Source of the DNA: Acidobacteriota bacterium
GTDB lineage: Bacteria; Acidobacteriota; Thermoanaerobaculia; Gp7-AA8
Assembly: GCA_016184115.1 (NCBI GenBank)
Contig: JACPDH010000086.1
Location: 1 to 36,198, forward strand
DNA: 36,198 nt
Direction: 5' to 3'
In this document: piece after piece, positions 1 through 8,500 of the stretch
Layout: each line of letters begins with the position of its first letter
Numbering within the stretch: position 1 is the stretch's first letter
Translations under genes and position numbers: made by a program
Notes under the pieces: generated by a model
Databases searched by the model: none
Seen by the model: the letters and a program-made list of their open reading frames with translations, nothing else
Told to the model about the DNA's origin: nothing

Positions 1-257
1 CCGTCGTCATCGACCCGAGGCACCTTGCCGCGCCGGCATGCCGCCTCACAGGGAGCGCCACAGACGCGCCCACAGATCGAGGCGAACGGGTTCGGACCGC
101 GCGCAATCAGATACGCCTCGGAGAATCGCCCATCCGCGATCGCGCGAACGTAACCGCGTGCGTCTGTGTGCACCGGACAGGCGTCCTGGCAGGAGATCAG
201 GCGCCTGTGGTGATCCTCGCCCGGGATCTGAACTCGAATGGTTTGGGTTGGATCCAT
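1..257 (-). CDS. FAD-dependent oxidoreductase of the GltD type, Fe-S N-terminal domain (C-terminus beyond window)
   Basis: Read on the minus strand from the ATG at 257, the frame stays open to the window edge, giving 85 codons. The peptide carries the pattern ISCQDACPVHTDARGY, then ARGPNPFASICGRVCGAPCE and AACRRGKV. This is the cysteine-rich, two-[4Fe-4S] helical N-terminal domain of glutamate synthase small subunit, dihydropyrimidine dehydrogenase and related NAD(P)H flavoproteins. In that family the clusters relay electrons between the flavin domain and a partner. The FAD and NAD(P)H domains would lie to the left of the window, so the actual substrate cannot be named. The gene diverges from an Rrf2-type regulator gene 134 bp away and has its own sigma70-like promoter (294-322). 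I see no strong ribosome binding site ahead of the ATG. Confidence 0.85.
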   Translation of the reverse strand, partial: MDPTQTIRVQIPGEDHHRRLISCQDACPVHTDARGYVRAIADGRFSEAYLIARGPNPFASICGRVCGAPCEAACRRGKVPRVDDD

Positions 258-269
258 GCTTGGCTCGTT

Positions 270-309
270 ATTCTTGACTTGTTGATAGACAAATGTATAA
301 ATCAAGAAT
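270..309. promoter_or_regulatory. inverted-repeat operator candidate over the overlapping divergent promoters
   Basis: ATTCTTGA (270-277) and TCAAGAAT (302-309) form a perfect 8-bp inverted repeat spaced by 24 bp. The repeat encloses the core elements of the forward promoter and the -10 of the reverse one. The adjacent Rrf2-type protein is the natural candidate ligand, giving joint repression or activation of itself and the flavoprotein gene. This is inferred from position only. Confidence 0.4.
274..301 (+). promoter_or_regulatory. sigma70-like promoter of the Rrf2-type gene
   Basis: TTGACT (274-279) and TATAAA (296-301) are separated by 16 bp in an AT-rich island that stands out from the GC-rich surroundings. 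Transcription would start near 308, leaving a leader of about 85 nt before the start at 392. The -10 overlaps the -10 of the opposing promoter. Confidence 0.55.
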
Positions 310-322
310 CAACGAACGTCAA
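294..322 (-). promoter_or_regulatory. sigma70-like promoter of the GltD-like flavoprotein gene
   Basis: On the minus strand TTGACG (322-317) and TATACA (299-294) are separated by 17 bp, close to the sigma70 consensus. The predicted start lies near 287, about 30 nt upstream of the ATG at 257. Its -10 box shares bases 296-299 with the -10 of the forward promoter, so the two polymerases should exclude each other. Confidence 0.55.
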
Positions 323-391
323 CCAAAAAGGATCCCAGCCTCGCAGTTCGAAATAAACCGCTGGATTGCAATCATTTAGGGAGGCGCGAGC

Positions 392-877
392 TTGTCGATG
401 CTATCGAATACCGCCGAATACGCCCTCCGAGCGATGGTCTTCCTCAGTCAGGCGATGCCTGGAAAAGTAATGACGGGCCGCGACCTGGCGGCCGCGAGTG
501 GCGTTCCGGCGAAATACCTCTCGAAGATTCTCCTCGATCTGAACCGCGCCGGAATGGTCACCGCGATCCGCGGCCAGGGAGGCGGCTACAGTCTCGCGCG
601 CGAGGCAAACGACATCCGGCTCATCGAGGTCGTCGAGATCTTCGACCGCCCTCGCGCTCATCCGCGCTGCCTCCTCTCGTTCGAAAAGGACTGCTCCGAC
701 GACGCGGGATGCTCGGCGCACGACCGCTGGAAGCTGGTCCGCTCGGTCTATCTCGATTTTCTCGACAGCACTTCGCTTGCCGACATCGCCGACACGGCAC
801 CAAGTGGCGGCACGGTGCTGAACGCGCAGCCCTCGAGCGCACGACGCTCAACCCCAGGCCGCCGCCAGGGGCGCTAG
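392..877 (+). CDS. Rrf2-family transcriptional regulator with a three-cysteine Fe-S motif
   Basis: A 161-aa protein of typical Rrf2/IscR/NsrR length. The N-terminus (SNTAEYALRAMVFLSQ) and the wing-HTH stretch (GVPAKYLSKILLDLNRAGMV, then RGQGGGYSLAR) match this winged-helix family. Cysteines at about 93, 101 and 107 with His110 resemble the C-x5-C-x5-C-x2-H cluster site of IscR, but with x7 in the first gap, so a redox- or NO-sensitive Fe-S cluster is likely. The TTG start at 392 is preferred over the ATG at 398 because AGGGAGG at 378-384 leaves a 7-nt spacer. The C-terminal 30 residues are low complexity and arginine-rich. It is divergent to the Fe-S flavoprotein gene and lies upstream of the multiheme cytochrome gene, suggesting control of electron-transfer genes. 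The exact regulon is unknown. Confidence 0.88.
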   Translation: MSMLSNTAEYALRAMVFLSQAMPGKVMTGRDLAAASGVPAKYLSKILLDLNRAGMVTAIRGQGGGYSLAREANDIRLIEVVEIFDRPRAHPRCLLSFEKDCSDDAGCSAHDRWKLVRSVYLDFLDSTSLADIADTAPSGGTVLNAQPSSARRSTPGRRQGR

Positions 878-931
878 TGTTCGGTCCGTGAATTGGGTGC
901 AATATCGCACCGGATTCACGGACAGAACACT
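876..931. repeat. long imperfect hairpin at the end of the Rrf2-type gene
   Basis: Two 25-nt arms (876-900 and 907-931) are complementary at 22 of 25 positions around a 6-nt loop. The structure begins inside the stop codon. There is no T-run afterwards, so it is not a textbook intrinsic terminator. It may still act as a 3' stabiliser or weak terminator, or be a mobile palindromic element. Confidence 0.7.
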
Positions 932-1025
932 CGTCGGCCCGAAACCTCGTAGCTCGCAATCACCCGCGGCGCGTTCGGCGGAGTCACGCCAGCCCGGGTC
1001 GAAATGCCACGCTCCTCGTGACGCG

Positions 1026-1099
1026 CATCATGTGACTCCATGATGGCCGCTTCGGGCCGCCGCGGTTTCCCGCACAGCGCCTCTCCGTGACCAAAGTCA
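1026..1099. promoter_or_regulatory. possible regulatory inverted repeats upstream of the cytochrome gene
   Basis: CATCATG (1026-1032) and CATGATG (1039-1045) form a perfect 7-bp inverted repeat. TGAC-CAAA-GTCA (1088-1099) has the half-site spacing of CRP/FNR-family sites. Both lie in the 357-bp gap between the Rrf2-type gene and the cytochrome gene, which otherwise holds no recognisable gene. Binding is speculative. Confidence 0.2.
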
Positions 1100-1161
1100 T
1101 AGTCAATCTGTCTCGGCGGCATCGCGCTCGTCTTCGCACGACACGACGCCCTAACAGTTTA

Positions 1162-1189
1162 TTGAGTGGCGCGCAAACGGTTGGATACT
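1162..1189 (+). promoter_or_regulatory. weak candidate promoter of the cytochrome gene
   Basis: TTGAGT (1162-1167) and GATACT (1184-1189) are separated by 16 bp, about 45 bp before the GTG start at 1235. The match to sigma70 boxes is only fair. Confidence 0.3.
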
Positions 1190-1234
1190 CGTGCGCCAGG
1201 TCGCCACCAGCCTCATTCACAGGAGGGTCATAGA

Positions 1235-4200
1235 GTGAAGAGCCATACGCAACGCGCATTCCGCAGTCTCGCACTACTCGCCGCCGTGGCGCTGCTCGCG
1301 TCGTTCGCCGCCCCCGCGGTCGCAGCGACCGCGCCCGTCACGGTTACGGTCTCCGTCACCGGCACGCCGTCGCCCGGTGCCACGGTCACCGCAAAGGCAA
1401 ACGTCACGATCAACGACGGCTCGACCCTGCAGTCGATCAAGTGGACGCAGAACAGCGGCATCGCCGCGTCGCTGTCGAACACGAACAGCGACACCATCAC
1501 CGCGGTCCTCGGCAACCGGAAGGCCTACCGTGAGCACCTGGCGGAGATCCTCGAAGAGCCGCCCGCGAGCGCCTCGGGGCTCCCGTCGTACATCCCGCTT
1601 CCCGAGCCGTTCGAGGCGGGTCTGCAGGATCGTTTCGTCGTCGTTGGCATGTCGCCGTTCTCTCTCGAAGAGGCGGGCCACGTTGGCTTCGAGATCGCCG
1701 TCACCACGACGTCGGGAACCTACAAGCTCCCCGGCGCCATCGCCACGTCGCTCCCCTGGCCGATGAGCACTGGCGTCAACAATGTGCCGGTTGGCGTTCC
1801 CGTCATGCTCCACGGTAAGGCGCAGGCGAGCTACAACTGGACGATCGCCGGCCCGGCGGGCTCCAACGCCGCGCTCACCGACGCAACGACGCAGAACCCC
1901 GAGTTCACCCCGAGCGTCGCCGGTCTCTACACGCTTACCGTGACTGACGTCGCCGCCGCCAAACCAGTCACGCTCAAGGTCTACGCCGGAACCTGGAAGG
2001 GTGTCGTCATCGGCAAGGACGCCGCAGGGCGCCCGCAGCCTGATTTCGCGTGCCGCGAGTGCCACGGCGTCGGAACTCCGATCGACAAGTTCACTCCGTG
2101 GGCGAAGACCGGCCACGCGGAGATCCTGACCGACAACATCAACAATCCCGCCGGACACTATTCCGAGGGATGCGTTTCGTGCCACGCGGTCGGCTGGCAG
2201 CCGGGTGTGAGCAACGGCGGTTTCGACGATGCAGCCGACTACGCCGCGCTGCTCGCCTCAGGCGTCCTCTCCCATGGCGACACAGCCAACTGGGACAAGA
2301 TGCTTTCCACCTACCCTGCGTCCGCAAAACTGGCGAACATCCAGTGCGACAACTGCCACGGGCCCACCGGCAGTGAGGCGCACTTCAATGGCGTCAAGAG
2401 CGATCGCAACTCTCTGTCGTCCGACGTCTGCGGCACCTGCCACGGCGAGCCTCTCCGTCACGGCCGTTTCCAGCAGTGGCAGCTCTCGCGCCACGGCAAT
2501 TACGAGACGGCGCGCGCCGAAGGAACCAACGCCTCATGTACGAAGTGCCACAGTGCCCAGGGCTTCGTGCAGTGGGCTGGCAACGGCTTCAGCAGCGCGG
2601 CGATCAAGGTCGACTGGACCGTCGACGAGGTGCATCCGCAGACTTGCGTCACGTGTCACGATCCGCACGCGATCGGCACGACATCAGGCGGCCCGACGAC
2701 CAACGCCACCGTCCGCGTCTCCGGTAGCACTCCGATGCTCGACGCAGGCTTCAAGGCCGAGAACGTCGGCACAGCCGCGATCTGCATCACCTGCCACAAC
2801 GGGCGCCGCGGACTCAAGGACGATCAGCACCCGGTCACCGATTATTCACGCGCACCGCACGTCGGCCCGCAGGGCGACGTTGTGTTAGGCTACAACCTAT
2901 ACTTCACCCAGGTTGGCATCCGAGGCGAGCATGGAAAGATCGCCGACTCGTGCGTCACCTGCCACATGGAGAAGACCAAGCCGCCCGCGCCGCTCTCGAA
3001 CAACTTCGGCGGGACGAACCACACCTTCTACGCGAGCAGGGAAATCTGCACGACCTGCCACAGCCAGATCAACGGCGAGGCGTTCCAGGAAGAGATTGAG
3101 GAGCAGCTGCACAACCTGCAGGGCCAGATCGAGCTCGCGCTCACGAACGGCATGCAGACGCAGCTCCGGCTCGGCAACAAGATCGACATCGGCACGAAGC
3201 GCGTCAACGGCGCATCGGAGATCGCCGGCGTCGAGCTCATCGAGAGCCACGGCCGCCAGGGCGTGACCGTGACGCTATCGACCGGAGACGTCGTCGCCGA
3301 CGTCGCACTCAACAGCGTTAAGGTGGTTCCACCGGCCGGCAGCGCCGTCGAGCTTCTCGCGACGATGGACGTCAATGTCGCGAAGGCGGGATGGAACTAC
3401 TTCCAGATCCACAGCGACAAGAGCAAGGGCATCCACAATCCGCCATTCGTGAAGGCGGGACTGGAAGTCGCACTCTTCGCGACGAAGACCGTAAACGCCA
3501 CGTACGCCGCAGGCGGCGCCAACGCCGGAGTCGGCGGCGGCCTCGGAAGCGGCGCAGGCGCAGTGACCTGCACGACGCCGTACGTCTACTGGGCGGAGAT
3601 CGCCGGCCACATGCCGGGAGCCGCCGATAGCCAGTGGCGCACCGACCTGATCACCCGCAACCTCGACTCGGGCAACGCAAACGTGAAGTTCGTGCTGCAC
3701 CAGTCGGACGGCAACCTCGAAGGTGCCGACACCGTTCCGGGCGCCTCGCAGAAGGCTTTCGAAGACGTCGTCGCGTTGATCGGCGGCACGAACAACATGG
3801 GCTCGCTCGAGGTTTGCTCGGACAAGCCGCTTCTCGTCCGTGCCCGTATCTTCAACGAAGCTGCCAACGGCACGTTCGGCCAGGGCTTCGAAGGGCAGAT
3901 CGCCGACCTCGGCTACAAGGCCGGACAGACGGTCAGCCTCATCGGACTCCGTCAGCTCACGAATGCGTATCGCACGAACATCAGCGTCACGAACGCCGGC
4001 AAGACCGATGCGGACGTCGCCATCGGCCTCTATAGCGCGAATGGCGCGCTGCTCAAGACATACAACGTCACGGTACCCGCCGGACAGGTCAAGCAGGAAG
4101 GCGAACCGTTCAAGAATCAAGCGAACCAGCCCGACCTCGGCTGGGGCTACGCGACCGTCACGATCCTCAAGGGGACGAACGTTCACGCGTCGGCGTCAAT

Positions 4201-4249
4201 GGTCGATATGAAGACCAACGATCCGACGACGATCACCGCTCAGCGGTAG
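1235..4249 (+). CDS. secreted nine-heme c-type cytochrome with C-terminal beta module
   Basis: The start is GTG 1235, with AGGAGG at 1221-1226, which gives 1004 aa beginning with a clear Sec signal peptide (about residues 1-32, ending AAPAVAA). Residues 33-250 look like Ig/PKD-type beta domains. Nine CXXCH heme sites follow at about residues 273, 313, 371, 399, 435, 471, 517, 573 and 605, with extra histidines between them as likely distal ligands. The heme core resembles multiheme cytochromes of the c554/doubled-CXXCH class. The C-terminal part (from about 780) is a beta-rich module with the patterns GHMPGAADSQWRTDL, NGTFGQGF and YRTNISV, also seen in the 1002-aa secreted protein at 21287-24295. 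The likely role is periplasmic or outer-surface electron transfer. The substrate and redox partner cannot be told from sequence. A strong terminator follows. Confidence 0.9.
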   Translation: MKSHTQRAFRSLALLAAVALLASFAAPAVAATAPVTVTVSVTGTPSPGATVTAKANVTINDGSTLQSIKWTQNSGIAASLSNTNSDTITAVLGNRKAYREHLAEILEEPPASASGLPSYIPLPEPFEAGLQDRFVVVGMSPFSLEEAGHVGFEIAVTTTSGTYKLPGAIATSLPWPMSTGVNNVPVGVPVMLHGKAQASYNWTIAGPAGSNAALTDATTQNPEFTPSVAGLYTLTVTDVAAAKPVTLKVYAGTWKGVVIGKDAAGRPQPDFACRECHGVGTPIDKFTPWAKTGHAEILTDNINNPAGHYSEGCVSCHAVGWQPGVSNGGFDDAADYAALLASGVLSHGDTANWDKMLSTYPASAKLANIQCDNCHGPTGSEAHFNGVKSDRNSLSSDVCGTCHGEPLRHGRFQQWQLSRHGNYETARAEGTNASCTKCHSAQGFVQWAGNGFSSAAIKVDWTVDEVHPQTCVTCHDPHAIGTTSGGPTTNATVRVSGSTPMLDAGFKAENVGTAAICITCHNGRRGLKDDQHPVTDYSRAPHVGPQGDVVLGYNLYFTQVGIRGEHGKIADSCVTCHMEKTKPPAPLSNNFGGTNHTFYASREICTTCHSQINGEAFQEEIEEQLHNLQGQIELALTNGMQTQLRLGNKIDIGTKRVNGASEIAGVELIESHGRQGVTVTLSTGDVVADVALNSVKVVPPAGSAVELLATMDVNVAKAGWNYFQIHSDKSKGIHNPPFVKAGLEVALFATKTVNATYAAGGANAGVGGGLGSGAGAVTCTTPYVYWAEIAGHMPGAADSQWRTDLITRNLDSGNANVKFVLHQSDGNLEGADTVPGASQKAFEDVVALIGGTNNMGSLEVCSDKPLLVRARIFNEAANGTFGQGFEGQIADLGYKAGQTVSLIGLRQLTNAYRTNISVTNAGKTDADVAIGLYSANGALLKTYNVTVPAGQVKQEGEPFKNQANQPDLGWGYATVTILKGTNVHASASMVDMKTNDPTTITAQR

Positions 4250-4267
4250 GCTCCTGGAGTCACCGAC

Positions 4268-4301
4268 GAAACGGGCGGCAGCGCGAGCTGCCGCCCGTTT
4301 C
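4268..4301. terminator. bidirectional intrinsic-type terminator between convergent genes
   Basis: A perfect 15-bp stem (4268-4282 with 4287-4301) closes a GCGA loop. It is bounded by GAAAC and GTTTC, so each strand ends in a short T-run. It sits exactly between the convergent cytochrome gene and the exosortase-associated gene. Confidence 0.85.
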
Positions 4302-4305
4302 ATTG

Positions 4306-4899
4306 TCAGCGCTTCCGGCTTCGCCGTCGCGCCGGCTTGGGAGCGGGCCTGGGTACCGCTTCGGTCTCCGCCGATTCGTCGCCTCGCGCGATCCACCAGA
4401 TCGCAAACGCGAAGGCGTAGATCCCGACGAACCTGTAGAAGTGATCGGCGCCGCTCCAGAAGTCTCGCGCGATGCTGCCGTAGTGAACCCGGCTCCATGC
4501 ACCGAGCTTCAGAACGTAGAACGTCATGACCTTGGCGGTCAGTGCCGCGACATGGACGACGAATAGCGCGAAGAGCGCGCCTGCCCACCGGCCGCCATGC
4601 GCAAGCGTCAAAGGAGGCCCGGACGCCGCGAGGAGTGTCAGCAGAAGAATGACGTTGAAGGTCAAGTCGCGGACCGGAATCTGCGGCCGAGGCGAGCGAC
4701 GGTCGAAATCGGCTCGGTCGAGAATCACCGAGCTCCCGGCCGGCTTCAACTGCGTGACGTTCGGGTGCTCACGCAATTGAAATAATTGCTCAGTCGCGCG
4801 GGCGACGATCGGGTGGTAGAGCTCGCCGAGCCCAAGCCAGAGCGCCAGCCCAACCGCGAAGCCGATCGCACCCCTAAGCGGCCGGCTCAGCTTCACCAC
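4306..4899 (-). CDS. exosortase H-associated membrane protein
   Basis: A 197-aa integral membrane protein with hydrophobic segments at about residues 10-27, 80-95, 105-125 and 150-170, and a basic tail (KPARRRSRKR). The patterns GELYHPIVARATEQLF and PVRDLTFNVILLLTLLAA match the small membrane protein regularly encoded next to exosortase H. Its ATG at 4899 lies inside the 3' end of the exosortase gene (26-bp overlap), so the pair is translationally coupled. The family role is presumed to be assistance to the sorting transpeptidase, but its biochemistry is not established. The gene ends against the bidirectional terminator at 4268-4301. Confidence 0.75.
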   Translation of the reverse strand: MVKLSRPLRGAIGFAVGLALWLGLGELYHPIVARATEQLFQLREHPNVTQLKPAGSSVILDRADFDRRSPRPQIPVRDLTFNVILLLTLLAASGPPLTLAHGGRWAGALFALFVVHVAALTAKVMTFYVLKLGAWSRVHYGSIARDFWSGADHFYRFVGIYAFAFAIWWIARGDESAETEAVPRPAPKPARRRSRKR

Positions 4900-5395
4900 C
4901 CACCCTCTGTTTCGAGCTCCATAGCAGGAAGAACACGACCGCAGCCGCTACGAGAATCGTCTGCCAGACGCTCGTGTGCAGCACGTTGAAGAGTCCCGGC
5001 CGGTACTTGAGGAAAAGGTAAAGCGAGGTCGTGCGCACGAGGTTGAGAAGTTGAAGCCCGATCGATCCTGCGAGCAGCGCAAGCAGGCGTGATCGCCAGG
5101 GAGCCGGAAACGCGCAGACCGCACCAGCCAGCACGATGATCGCCTCGAGCCCATTACAGCCGTTCTCGATTGCGATCGAAGCACCAGGCCCCTGCACGAC
5201 GACTCCGCTCACCGAAACGTCCTGGCCTACGGCGATGAGGATCGCCCCCGTCACCTTCGCAATCAGCGCAGTAAACGGGACGATCACTCGATCGTTGACC
5301 GGCCGAATCGCCACGATCACATAAAGCGAGATGACGATCGCCGCAAAGCCGGCGAGAAAGCGAGTACGGGGCTTCAGCTTGAACCTCGGGCTCAT
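4874..5395 (-). CDS. xrtH: exosortase H (XrtH-like sorting protease/transpeptidase)
   Basis: 173 aa from the ATG at 5395, starting MSPRFKLKPRTRFLAGF. The frame could extend to 5608, but the extension is charged and not conserved-looking. There are several membrane helices. The exosortase catalytic triad is visible: Cys80 in IENGCNGLEA, Arg121 in LLNLVRTTSLY and His140 in FNVLHTSVWQ. Length and the AVCAFPAPW context fit exosortase H, the form dedicated to IPTL-type CTERM signals, rather than the larger EpsH types. It would cleave C-terminal sorting tags on exported proteins at the inner membrane. No protein in this window ends in a recognisable CTERM tag, so its clients must lie elsewhere. It overlaps its partner gene downstream. 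The family is confident; the H subtype is likely. Confidence 0.82.
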   Translation of the reverse strand: MSPRFKLKPRTRFLAGFAAIVISLYVIVAIRPVNDRVIVPFTALIAKVTGAILIAVGQDVSVSGVVVQGPGASIAIENGCNGLEAIIVLAGAVCAFPAPWRSRLLALLAGSIGLQLLNLVRTTSLYLFLKYRPGLFNVLHTSVWQTILVAAAVVFFLLWSSKQRVGGEAEPAA

Positions 5396-5564
5396 TGCGC
5401 GCGAAGAATACCAGTCGCCGGAGATCGCGTCACACGTGAAATGGGAGGAGCGGCGCGATTCATGCATTAGATTGTTTCGACGTCGGAGGACTCGCGTGAC
5501 TTTCGTAGGATTCCGGAATGCGTTGAACCTGCGGCCGGTTTGCGAACCTGCAGCGGAGATTACG

Positions 5565-8500
5565 GTGAATCGGCGAGTCGCAATCCCTGCCCTCGCCCTG
5601 TTGCTCATCGCGCTTCAGACGAGCGCGAGTGACCGCGACAACCGGGCACAACGGTCGGCGTACGCAGCGATAGCTCTATCCGCCGCGAAGTCCGACGTGC
5701 GGATCATCGGGTTGGGCGATGAATCTGCCTCCGAACGGGTCATCGTCGAGTTCGTGACGCCTCCCCTCGCCGCGATGGCTCCCACTGCGCGCGACGCGAC
5801 GACCCACACCGCGCTGCTCACCAGATTCCGCAATGACCTCGCAGCGATTGACGCCTCGGCCAGCGACACGAAGTCGCCCGCGTCGATCGTGGAGCACGGT
5901 TACTCGATCGTCTATTCGGGAGCTGCAGTCACCGCCTCCGGCCGCACGGTTGCCGCCTTACGCCAGCTTCCGTATGTAAGGCGCGTCGTTCCCGACGCCG
6001 AAGTCCGCGCCAGCGTCGAGCCGGGCGTTGGGACCGTGGGCGCCGACCGCGTCTGGTCGGCCTTCGGTACGCGAGGCTCGGGTGTGACCGTCGCGATCCT
6101 CGACTCCGGCATCGACTACTCGCACCCGGCACTCGGCGGAGGTATCGGACCCGAATTCCGCATCGCGTCGGGCCACGATTTCGTCAACGACGATGACGAT
6201 CCGATGGACGACAACGGACACGGAACCCACGTCGCAGGAATCGTTGCCGCGAGATCGGCCGAGATCGATGGTGTCGCTCCTGACGCGACCTTGCTCGCGT
6301 TCAAGGTGCTCGACAGCGCGCTCGTTGGCTTGGAGTCCGACATCCTCGCCGCGATCGAACGATGTGCCGATCCCAACGGCGACGGCAGCTTCTCCGACCG
6401 GGTCGACGTCGTGAACATGAGCCTGGGTGCCGACGGAGCCCCCGACGACCCGCAATCGCGCGCCGTCGACACGGCGACCGAGCTCGGAATCGTCTTCGTC
6501 GTCGCCGCGGGCAACCAAGGCGAGTGGCGCTCGGTCCGCAGTCCAGGTACCGCGGCAAGCGCGATCACGGTAGGCGCGTCTGACGGTGCGATCGCCGTCG
6601 CCGGCTTCTCGTCCCGCGGGCCCGTGCCCCCGTTCTACAGCATCAAGCCCGAAGTCGTCGCACCCGGTGTCTCAGTGCGCTCGACCTGGCCAGGCGGCGG
6701 CACGGAAACGCTGAGCGGAACGTCGATGTCTGCGCCTCACGTCGCCGGAGTCGCCGCACTGCTGCGCGCGATCCATCCGACGTGGAGTCCCGCGGAAATC
6801 AAAGGCGCGATCGTGAGCACCGCACAGCCGCTCGACGAGAGCGTGATGTCGGGCGGCGCCGGAGTCCCCGACGCGGAACGCGCCGCGGCGACCCGCACCC
6901 TCGTCGTCCCGGCGATGCTCGATTTCGGCGTCGTCGACACCTCGGTTCAACGCTGGTCGTCGCACCGCGCCGTCGTCGTACGCAATGTGTCAGACGAATC
7001 GCGCTCCTATTCCGTGCGCGCTACCGGCGCGAGAGCCGGCCTAACGTTGTCGTTCAACGTAATTTCCTTCACGCTCCAGGCGGGCGAATCGCTCGACCTC
7101 GAGGTCATCGCGCGTGCCGACAACGGACGGCTCCCGTACCCCGACGATGGTTCGCTCGCCTTCGGAGGCGGCATCGTGATCGATAGCGCCGGCCAGACGT
7201 CTGTCGTGCCGTGGGCAATCGTGAAAGGGCACGCGTTTCGCGTGGAGTGGAGCGGAAACGAGAACGTGCAGGCGCTCATCGCTCCCGTCGGAGGGCGGAC
7301 TGAATATCTGTCCGGCTCGAACGGACGTCAGTTCGATGCACTCCTTTCGCCCGGAAACTACAACCTGAGTCTCGTCGCACTGCCGACCGACGGCGCCCCC
7401 GCCGCGTTCGTCGCGGTCGAGAACCTCATCGTCGACAGCGACCGTGTGATCACCTCGTCGAGAGAAAGCGCGCCTTACACCCTCTCGTTCTCCGCAAACG
7501 ACGAGAATCGGCGTCCCTTCATGTCGGGGCTCGCGTCTCCGGCAGGCTGCTCTCGCGAACGAGCGATCGTCCTTCCCGGCGCCGATGCTCCCGTCATCGA
7601 GATCGTGAACGGGGAATCGCCCGATCTCCGCACATCGGCGCTCACCGGCCAGTACTCAATCCTCGGTGCCGAGCTCTGCGTCGACGAATCGCTCAACCGA
7701 ATCTACAGCATGAGTTACCAGCCGATCCGCGGCGTCTCGTCGAGCGTCGCGCGAAGCGCCGGCGGTGACGATCTGTTGGCGCAACCGGTCGACCTTCGCG
7801 TGCCCTTGGGGGGCGTCAACGGAGCGTCGCTTCGCCTCGACTCTCTCTTCCGTTTGAACGGTCTTCCGCTTCCCGTCGGAATGACACGAACCATGCCCTG
7901 GAGCGAGGAGCGCTGGAACGGGGTGCTCTATCTCGGTTCCTCTCTCGACCCGGGCCTCGAGTTCCCGGTCCGAATGAGCGCGGTTGCATCGACCGGCAAC
8001 GCGAGCGAAAGCGTCGTAAGCAAGTTGATCCACCGCATTGGCGATGCCGTGCGTTCCTTCGACTCGGCCTCACCCTCACCCACCACCTACGAAGCGCGGC
8101 CGGGAGAGACGCTCGTTCTCGGCCGCGGAAGCGTCATCCCTTCCGTTTCGGTCAACGCCGGCGAGCGTTCCTCGGCGAGCGTCGAGTTCCTCGGACACCT
8201 CGATGAGAGCGTCTCATCAGCGTCCGCGTCGATTTCACTTTTCACGCGAAGTGGCACGCTCCTCGGATCCGGTCGCAGCAGCGTCGAGATCCCCGACCTC
8301 GCCGCGAAACCGACGATCGTCGCGCAGACGAGCTCCCAGGAGATCGACGGACTGCAGGCGCTCGCACGAGCATCGATCGCCGTCGGCTCGACCACTGATG
8401 ACCCGATTCCTCCCACGTTGACGTCGATGATCCTCGTCGACGCCTCCGGAGCCCGTATCGTCGAGCGCGTGACGCGCGGCAGCGTTCCGCGCGCCCGCTT

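Noticed and set aside
5331-5564. N-terminal extension of the subtilisin-like protease
   Set aside because: The GTG at 5565 has a GGAG site and starts a signal peptide; the extension would bury that signal and overlap the exosortase gene.
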